From Alcaligenes sp. SDU_A2 (GTDB taxonomy: Bacteria > Pseudomonadota > Gammaproteobacteria > Burkholderiales > Burkholderiaceae_B), in NCBI RefSeq assembly GCF_038237375.1, contig NZ_CP151273.1, positions 2,728,001-2,792,000 on the forward strand: a stretch of 64,000 nt of DNA, in the 5' to 3' direction. Shown one piece after another: positions 58,679 to 64,000 of this stretch; position 1 is the first letter of the stretch, and each line of letters opens with the position of its first letter. The notes below the pieces were generated by a model that saw only the letters and a list, made by a program, of their open reading frames with translations, was not told the origin of the DNA and did no database searches. The position numbers and the translations under genes are program-made.

Positions 58679-59449
58679 ATGGACACATCCGATATCGTCG
58701 AGCCAACGGACATGGCTGGCCCCCGCACCTTGCAACGCGGTCTGCTGGTGCTCAAGACGTTGCAAAATCATCAAGGCAAAGGACTCAGCGTAACCGATCT
58801 ATCGCGCGCTACCGGTCTGCAGCGCCCCACCATTTATCGCCTTCTGGCCGCACTGATGGACCACGATCTGGTCCAGAGCAGCACCCATAGCCGGCGCTAT
58901 ACGGCCACCCGCCAGGATCATGGCCTGCTGGGCCTGGACCCCCGGGTCACGGTCATGCAACCGATCATGCAGGAACTGGCTCAGTTGACCGGCGACGCTG
59001 TTTTTCTGGTGGGCCGGGACGGCGACGATTCCATCAGTCTGTGGCGCGAGATCGGCCCTTACCCGGTACAGATTCTGGCCACCTACGCGGGAAAGCGACA
59101 ACCGCTGGGAGTGGGTTCGGGAGGGATGGCTTACTTGGCCAAACTAGGCGATGACGCCGTCGACCAGATCATTGAGCGCAACACCGGCCTGCTCGATCAA
59201 TACGGCGGCATGACTCAACGTGAAATGCGCCAACTGGTGGCCAACACCCGCATACGTGGCTACTCGGTCGTAGGCAACTATGCCGTGCGCGGTGCCCTGG
59301 GGGTAGGCGCGGCCTTGTGCGACCATAAAGGACGCCCGATTCTTGCCATGAGCATTACGGCCATTACCGAACGCATGCCGGCACCCCGCCAGAAAGAAAT
59401 CGCCAGCCTGCTGCGCGATGCCCTGGATTCGGTGGCAGGCAAGTTCTAG
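58679..59449 (+). CDS. IclR-family transcriptional regulator
   Basis: A 256-residue regulator with an N-terminal winged helix (RGLLVLKTLQNHQGKGLSVTDLSRATGLQRPTIYRLLAALMDHDLV) and a C-terminal effector domain with PLGVGSGGMAYLAKLG. Target genes are not visible here, and a long leader (134 bases) separates it from cysE. Its effector cannot be predicted. Confidence 0.9.
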   Translation: MDTSDIVEPTDMAGPRTLQRGLLVLKTLQNHQGKGLSVTDLSRATGLQRPTIYRLLAALMDHDLVQSSTHSRRYTATRQDHGLLGLDPRVTVMQPIMQELAQLTGDAVFLVGRDGDDSISLWREIGPYPVQILATYAGKRQPLGVGSGGMAYLAKLGDDAVDQIIERNTGLLDQYGGMTQREMRQLVANTRIRGYSVVGNYAVRGALGVGAALCDHKGRPILAMSITAITERMPAPRQKEIASLLRDALDSVAGKF

Positions 59450-59510
59450 CCTGATACCACCCGACAGTTGCTCTCTGTGGCCCTGCAGGAATAATCGGAA
59501 CGGGCCACGC

Positions 59511-59541
59511 ATAAAAAAACCTCGCCCATATGGGCGAGGTT
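59511..59541 (-). terminator. Terminator of the mscS gene
   Basis: AACCTCGCCC, an ATAT loop and GGGCGAGGTT (59518-59541). The seven T lie on the minus strand after the MscS stop. Confidence 0.85.
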
Positions 59542-59558
59542 GACAACAACAATAACGA

Positions 59559-60392
59559 TCAGGCCGCTTTTTCGGACACCGGCGATTTCAGGATTTCGCG
59601 CACCGGCACCGGCGTCTGCAAGCCGGCGCGATTCAAGACCTGTACCGCCTGACGATACAAATCGTGGCGCAAGGCCCAGAAATCATCCGCCGTCGCCCAG
59701 GCACGCATATTCACGGTAATGACGCTGTCCTTGTATTCCATGGCCATGACTTCCGGAGCCGGGTCTTTCAGAACCTTATCGTGGCCGTCGAGCAGTTCCT
59801 TGAGCAGATCGATGGCGCGGTCCAGATCGTCCCCATAGCGCACGCCTACGCCAATATCCAGGCGACGGGTGGCATTGCGGCTGTAATTGATGATGGGATT
59901 GCCCCAGATCAGGCTATTGGGCAAAGAAAAATGAATGCCGTCCACCTGCACAAAACGGGTCAGGAAAAGTCCCACTTCCTGCACCGTGCCATCTCCCTTG
60001 CCCACGACCGACACGAACTCGCCGGCCCGCAAAGGACGCAGCATCAAGAGCATGATACCGGCCGCGATATTTTGCAGCGTTCCCTGCAAAGCCAGGCCAA
60101 TTGCCAAACCGGCCGCGCCCAGAACAGCAATGATGCTGGCGGTCTGCACGCCAAAACGCGCCAGCACAGCCACCAACACAAAAATACGTATGGTCCAGAC
60201 CGTCACGCTCTTGCTCATGGGCACGATCGTAGGATCGATGCGCGGAGAGCTTTTCGCCAAGCGCTCGATGGCACGCCCGGCCATGGACGACAGCCACCAA
60301 CCGATGATCAGAATCAACAGGGCGATCACCAGATTCAGGGCAATGGCCTCGACGGCGGGAAACTCCACCATCCATGCTTTGAGTTTTTCCAC
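59559..60392 (-). CDS. Small-conductance mechanosensitive channel (MscS family)
   Basis: A homoheptameric inner-membrane channel that opens on membrane tension, 277 residues. Three N-terminal transmembrane helices end in the pore helix with its glycine/alanine pattern (AVLGAAGLAIGLALQGTLQNIAAGIMLL), followed by the MscS beta domain (FVSVVGKGDGTVQEVGLFLTRFV; NSLIWGNPIINYSRNATRRL). This matches the short YggB/MscS type. Confidence 0.94.
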   Translation of the reverse strand: MEKLKAWMVEFPAVEAIALNLVIALLILIIGWWLSSMAGRAIERLAKSSPRIDPTIVPMSKSVTVWTIRIFVLVAVLARFGVQTASIIAVLGAAGLAIGLALQGTLQNIAAGIMLLMLRPLRAGEFVSVVGKGDGTVQEVGLFLTRFVQVDGIHFSLPNSLIWGNPIINYSRNATRRLDIGVGVRYGDDLDRAIDLLKELLDGHDKVLKDPAPEVMAMEYKDSVITVNMRAWATADDFWALRHDLYRQAVQVLNRAGLQTPVPVREILKSPVSEKAA

Positions 60393-60499
60393 TATCGACT
60401 CTCCTTGGCAATACAGTCATAAGGATCGCAGGGGCGATCCGACAGCCGCCATCATAGCCTTTTGGCCCCCCAGAACCCAAGCCGCCACCAGGCCTGGCC

Positions 60500-60569
60500 T
60501 TACCCACAAAAACTGTGGATAGATCACAGGAAAAACTGGGTAAATCGACAAAAGACCATTACAAAACAA
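60500..60569 (+). repeat. DnaA-box repeat unit 1
   Basis: A box pair TTACCCACA (60500-60508) and TGTGGATAG (60514-60522, reverse orientation) separated by five bases. The unit ends with CATTACAAAACAA (60557-60569), 57 bases after the box start. Each box has one mismatch to the TTATNCACA consensus. Confidence 0.75.
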
Positions 60570-60622
60570 TGAACTATAAAAACAGAGCAGCAAACGACCA
60601 AACCGGGAAAAACCCCGTGCTC

Positions 60623-60645
60623 TTATCCACCCAAAATGTGGACAA
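60623..60645. other. Middle DnaA-box pair
   Basis: TTATCCACC (60623-60631) and TGTGGACAA (60637-60645) with the same five-base spacer. Each box has one mismatch. Confidence 0.65.
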
Positions 60646-60773
60646 GTCGCAGGATAAGCCGTGCAACACCCACATTAATCCTTTTATATCAACAAGCTAC
60701 AACCCATGATCATAAAAAAGACAATTTTTGACGTTTTCATGACTGGCGGCAGGTTTTTTTTAGCAAGCTGGCT

Positions 60774-60843
60774 TATCCACAAAAGGTGTGCATAAAATCC
60801 GGGAAAACCCTTGGAGTAACAATAAATATCATTACAAAACAAG
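60774..60843 (+). repeat. DnaA-box repeat unit 2
   Basis: A box pair TTATCCACA (60774-60782, perfect) and TGTGCATAA (60788-60796, reverse, perfect to TTATNCACA), again separated by five bases, followed by CATTACAAAACAA at 60831-60843. It lies exactly 274 bases from unit 1. Confidence 0.8.
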
Positions 60844-60884
60844 CGATTGCTTAGACGGGTCAAGAAATCACCAGCGTGCGTCGT

Positions 60885-61493
60885 TCAGGGCAGACTGCGC
60901 CACACTGAAGCCAGCCACGGCTGTTCGTGGCGCGGCTTGCCTTCGGGCCGGTAAAAATGACGCACCTCCTCGAACCCTGCCTGCCGCATGCGCAGCGCCC
61001 ATTGCTCCCAGGAGTAATAGCAACCATACCGTTCGCCATGCCAGCCCTCCTCGCCTTGGCCGCGCGGATTAGAAGCGAACAGTATGCCGCCACTGCGCAA
61101 GCTGCCCCGCAAACTGGCCAACACCTGGGGCAGATCGGCGCTGGGCACATGAAACAGCACGGCATTGGCAAATACGCCATCAAAGCCAGCCTGGGGTAAG
61201 TCCATATCCAGAAAATCCTGCAAAAGAACAGTCAGCCCGGTTTCACGACGTGCCATCTCCACAAAGGCGGGGCAGGCATCCAGGCCTACCGGCCTGTGCC
61301 CCAGCGCCTGAAAGGCCAGTAAGTCCCGCCCTGGTCCACAGCCCAGATCCAGAATGTCGTATGGACCAGAGCCCGGCAAGGCATCGAGCAACGCCTGCCG
61401 ATTCTGGCTGACATCGTGATCCCAAGTGCCGTCTCTGAAGGCCTGGGCATGGCGTTGATAATGATCCACGGTACGGCGGCTGGTTTCTTTCAT
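60885..61493 (-). CDS. Class I SAM-dependent methyltransferase
   Basis: A 202-residue methyltransferase of the UbiE/Methyltransf_25 type. Motif I DILDLGCGPGRDLLAF is followed by VGLDACPAFVEMAR and the VFANAVLFHVP post-motif region. ATG 61493 follows GAAGGGTG. The substrate is unknown; a DnaA-box-rich interval lies downstream, and the luciferase-like gene is divergent. Confidence 0.85.
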   Translation of the reverse strand: MKETSRRTVDHYQRHAQAFRDGTWDHDVSQNRQALLDALPGSGPYDILDLGCGPGRDLLAFQALGHRPVGLDACPAFVEMARRETGLTVLLQDFLDMDLPQAGFDGVFANAVLFHVPSADLPQVLASLRGSLRSGGILFASNPRGQGEEGWHGERYGCYYSWEQWALRMRQAGFEEVRHFYRPEGKPRHEQPWLASVWRSLP

Positions 61494-61580
61494 GATCACC
61501 CTTCTCTGTCCTGTGGGCTTGCTTGACGCCCCCTAACTATGGGTTGACTATATCCCGAATCCCCGCCTGAACATTACGCC

Positions 61581-62579
61581 ATGAAGCCTAGCTACCCACT
61601 CTCCGTCCTGGATCTGTCCCCTGTCACCCAAGGCTCCACGCCAGCGGAGTCCTTTCGCCGCTCCGTCGATATCGCCCAACATGTGGAAAACTGGGGCTAC
61701 CATCGCTACTGGCTGGCCGAACACCACGGCATGCCGGGCATTGCCAGCGCCGCCACATCGGTGCTGATCGGTCATATCGCCAGCCAGACCCGCCATATCC
61801 GCGTCGGTGCCGGCGGCATTATGCTTCCCAACCATTCGCCTTTGCTGATCGCCGAGCAATTCGGCACGCTGGAATCCCTGCACCCAGGGCGCATCGACCT
61901 GGGCCTGGGACGCGCGCCCGGCTCGGACCCCGACACGGCCCGCGCCCTGCGCCGCAACCTGAACAGTGACCCCGATCAGTTCCCGCGCGATGTCATGGAG
62001 CTGCTCGATTATCTGTCCGACGAACCGCGGAACCGCATCCTGGCGGTGCCGGGCAAAGGACTGAACGTGCCGGTATGGATATTGGGCTCCAGCCTGTTCG
62101 GGGCACAGCTGGCCGCCGCCCTGGGCTTGCCTTATGCCTTTGCTTCGCACTTCGCCCCCGCTCAGTTAATGCCGGCCATCGACATTTACCGACGGCAGTT
62201 CCAGCCCTCCGCCTATCTGACCAAGCCCTATGTCATGTTGGGCTTTAACCTGTTTGCCGCCGACTCTCAGGACCAGGCCCAGTGGCTGGCTTCATCCTGG
62301 CAACAATCGTTTGTCAATCTGCGCAGCGGCCGTCCCTCGCAACTCCCACCGCCCGTAGACAACTACTACGAACAATGCAGCCCGCCTGCCCAAGCCCTGC
62401 TGGACTCTTTGCAAACCTGTAGCGCCATCGGCGATCCGGCACGCGTGCGCGAACAGATGCAAGCCTTCATACGGCTGACCGGTGCCGACGAGCTGATGCT
62501 GAATGCCAATATCTACGACCACCGGCAACGCCTGCGATCGTACGAAATTGCAGCCGAACTGCGCAGCACGCTGACATGA
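61581..62579 (+). CDS. Luciferase-like (LLM) flavin-dependent oxidoreductase
   Basis: A 332-residue FMN-dependent TIM-barrel enzyme of the bacterial luciferase/MsnO8 group. Features: [84 protein letters not shown]. These enzymes oxidise small substrates with reduced flavin; the substrate here is unknown. Its stop overlaps the LysR start by four bases, so the regulator is co-transcribed with it. Confidence 0.92.
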   Translation: MKPSYPLSVLDLSPVTQGSTPAESFRRSVDIAQHVENWGYHRYWLAEHHGMPGIASAATSVLIGHIASQTRHIRVGAGGIMLPNHSPLLIAEQFGTLESLHPGRIDLGLGRAPGSDPDTARALRRNLNSDPDQFPRDVMELLDYLSDEPRNRILAVPGKGLNVPVWILGSSLFGAQLAAALGLPYAFASHFAPAQLMPAIDIYRRQFQPSAYLTKPYVMLGFNLFAADSQDQAQWLASSWQQSFVNLRSGRPSQLPPPVDNYYEQCSPPAQALLDSLQTCSAIGDPARVREQMQAFIRLTGADELMLNANIYDHRQRLRSYEIAAELRSTLT

Positions 62580-63487
62580 ACGCGCGCCGCCTGCAGGAAA
62601 TCGCCCTGCGCTATTTTCTGGAGGTCGCGCGCTGCGGGTCCATTTCCGAAGCGGCCGCCAATCTGCATGTGGCCGCCTCGGCCATCAGCCGCCAGATCAG
62701 TGGCCTGGAAGAGAATCTGGGCACGCCGTTGTTCGAACGCCACGCACGCGGCATGACCTTGAACGCTGCCGGTGAACTGTTGGCCGCCCACGCACGGCGC
62801 AGCGCCCTGGATGCCGAGCGCACGCTGCACGACATCGCGGCCTTGCAAGGTTTGCAGACCGGTCTGGTACGCATCGCCGCCTCGGAAGGCGTGGCCGCCC
62901 AGCTTCTACCCCATTGCATCGGGCAGTTTCGCCAGGCCCACCAGGGCGTGCGCTTTCAACTGGATGTGCTCGGGCCCCAGCACATTTCCATGCTGCTGCT
63001 CAGCGGCCAGATCGACATAGGCATCAAATTCACCCAGACAGCGGAAAAAGACATCAAAGTCCTGTTCCGACGCGATGCTCCTGTTATGGCTTTGGCCGCT
63101 CCCGGCCATCCACTGATGCGCACACAACGCATCAGCCTGAAAACGCTGCTGGCCCACCCCTTGGCCCTGCCTGGCCCCGACACAACGGTGCGGCAAATGC
63201 TGGATGTGGCCTGTAGCGCACAAGATCTGGACTTGCGCCCGGTACTGAGCAGCAACCATATGCATTCGCTGCACCAGTTCGCTCTGTCCGGTGCGGGGGT
63301 CACCGTATCGGCCGAACTGTCGGCCAGACACCTGATCGAGCAAGGTTTGCTGCAAGCTTGCCTGATTCAGGAACGCGTACTGCTTAGCCGCCAGATCGAG
63401 GTCCAGGCCCTGGCGGGACGCCGCCTGCCACCCGCCGTGCGCAGCTTTGTCGACTTCCTGTTGCCGCGCCTGGACAGCCCGGCTTAA
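62576..63487 (+). CDS. LysR-family transcriptional regulator
   Basis: A 303-residue regulator with the N-terminal winged helix ([39 protein letters not shown]) and a two-lobed effector-binding domain. It overlaps the monooxygenase gene by four bases (ATGA), an unusual same-strand arrangement for LysR genes. It may regulate the luciferase-like gene or the Bug-family receptor gene that follows 93 bases downstream. Confidence 0.93.
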   Translation: MNARRLQEIALRYFLEVARCGSISEAAANLHVAASAISRQISGLEENLGTPLFERHARGMTLNAAGELLAAHARRSALDAERTLHDIAALQGLQTGLVRIAASEGVAAQLLPHCIGQFRQAHQGVRFQLDVLGPQHISMLLLSGQIDIGIKFTQTAEKDIKVLFRRDAPVMALAAPGHPLMRTQRISLKTLLAHPLALPGPDTTVRQMLDVACSAQDLDLRPVLSSNHMHSLHQFALSGAGVTVSAELSARHLIEQGLLQACLIQERVLLSRQIEVQALAGRRLPPAVRSFVDFLLPRLDSPA

Positions 63488-63580
63488 CCATTGCCGAAAA
63501 GGCAAACCTGTCCTGCTTATTTCTTGCTGGTTCGGCATCAGTGGCTTTCCTATCATCTCTTTATTACTGGAGGAGCCCTG

Positions 63581-64000
63581 ATGACCACCACACACCCCAC
63601 ATCACTGCCGCCCGGCCAAGCGAACCGACGCAGCCGCTGGTTACGTCCCCTGCGCGCCCTGGCCGGCGCACTATTGGCCAGTGCCTGCCTGAGCGCCCAG
63701 GCCGGCAACTGGCCCGAACGCCCCATTCGCTTGATTGTGCCCTTTCCCACGGGGGGGGCCACCGATGTGATCAGTCGTCTGATCGCCGAGCAAGCCGCCA
63801 AAGAACTGAACGCCAACATCGTGGTGGACAATCGTACCGGCGCAGGCGGCACCATAGGGACTGGCGAAGTAGCCCGCAACAAAGCCGATGGGTACACCCT
63901 GTTGCTGACCACCAGCAGCACGCACGCCGTTGCCCCTCATCTGTACAAATCATTGCCCTATGTGGTGGAGCGAGACTTCACGCCCATCGCTCACTTGGGC
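63581..64000 (+). CDS. Bug-family tricarboxylate-binding periplasmic protein, N-terminal part
   Basis: The frame stays open to the right edge; about 140 codons are present. A signal peptide (LRPLRALAGALLASACLSAQA) is followed by the Bug signature WPERPIRLIVPFPTGGATDVISRL and LNANIVVDNRTGAGGTIGTGEVARNKADGYTLL. These proteins bind small carboxylates for TctAB-type transport or signalling and are hugely expanded in Alcaligenaceae. ATG 63581 is preceded by TGGAGGAG. Confidence 0.95.
   Translation, partial: MTTTHPTSLPPGQANRRSRWLRPLRALAGALLASACLSAQAGNWPERPIRLIVPFPTGGATDVISRLIAEQAAKELNANIVVDNRTGAGGTIGTGEVARNKADGYTLLLTTSSTHAVAPHLYKSLPYVVERDFTPIAHLG

Larger units (their letters stand above)
60393..60884. 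other. Gene-free, AT-rich interval with three DnaA-box pairs
   Basis: No credible gene in 492 bases. It carries three palindromic DnaA-box pairs and two 70-base related repeat units (see the separate entries). A 64-codon frame at 60515-60709 uses a GTG within a box and has no family match. Confidence 0.7.

Noticed and set aside
60515-60709. A 64-codon gene in the DnaA-box interval
   Set aside because: Its GTG start lies inside a DnaA box, there is no ribosome-binding site and the translation shows no family features.

Overview
The window looks like chromosomal DNA of a betaproteobacterium, most likely Alcaligenaceae (Alcaligenes/Bordetella/Achromobacter relatives). Evidence: an earP-efp pair with the arginine-type EF-P site, a DUF2863 gene, a Bug-type tricarboxylate-binding protein at the right edge, a split pntAA/pntAB/pntB operon and betaproteobacterial housekeeping genes with moderately high GC. 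The family assignment is inference; no rRNA is present.

Layout. 1-4.2 kb: end of acnB, a DUF2863 gene, earP and efp. 4.3-9.6 kb: an Fe-dependent alcohol dehydrogenase and an AcoD-type aldehyde dehydrogenase, opposite an AcoR-like sigma-54 activator; a near-perfect -24/-12 promoter and two inverted repeats lie between the last two. 9.7-16.6 kb: a yejABEF-type peptide ABC transporter behind a thermonuclease gene. 16.7-24.2 kb: AidB-like acyl-CoA dehydrogenase, CorA-family channel, adenosine/adenine deaminase, 3-methyladenine glycosylase, I78 inhibitor-like lipoprotein, thioesterase, wrbA and an FMN 2-hydroxyacid dehydrogenase. 24.4-27.5 kb: two identical tRNA-Arg(ACG) genes with promoters and terminators, a DUF2931-like gene, a 740-base gene-poor stretch and two small exported proteins. 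27.5-34 kb: the pnt operon, a gamma-carbonic-anhydrase-like protein and several membrane or envelope proteins.

34.0-41.5 kb is the most unusual region. A tight minus-strand operon encodes a carrier protein, a class-II-synthetase-like amino acid:carrier-protein ligase, a MatB-like acyl-CoA synthetase, a metallo-beta-lactamase-fold hydrolase, a [2Fe-2S] ferredoxin and a ferredoxin reductase. Beside it are a TetR regulator, a divergent PPOX flavoprotein and a cytochrome P450 with a degenerate K-helix. Together they suggest a small non-NRPS route in which an amino acid is loaded on a carrier protein and oxidised by the P450; this assignment is inferred.

41.5-53.4 kb: a broken DMSP-lyase-like cupin gene, tRNA-Ser, lysC, tilS, accA, an AlkA-like glycosylase, cysS, a TPR protein, a cyclophilin, lpxH, and a hipBA toxin-antitoxin pair with a three-site operator array. 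53.4-64 kb: uppP, a TerC/CBS protein, suhB, trmJ, cysE, an IclR regulator, an MscS channel, a gene-free stretch with three palindromic pairs of DnaA boxes, a methyltransferase, a luciferase-like monooxygenase, a LysR regulator and the start of a Bug-family receptor.

A mosaic repeat family occurs three times (26.1, 41.6 and 52.7-53.35 kb), always between genes and once replacing the 5' end of the cupin gene.
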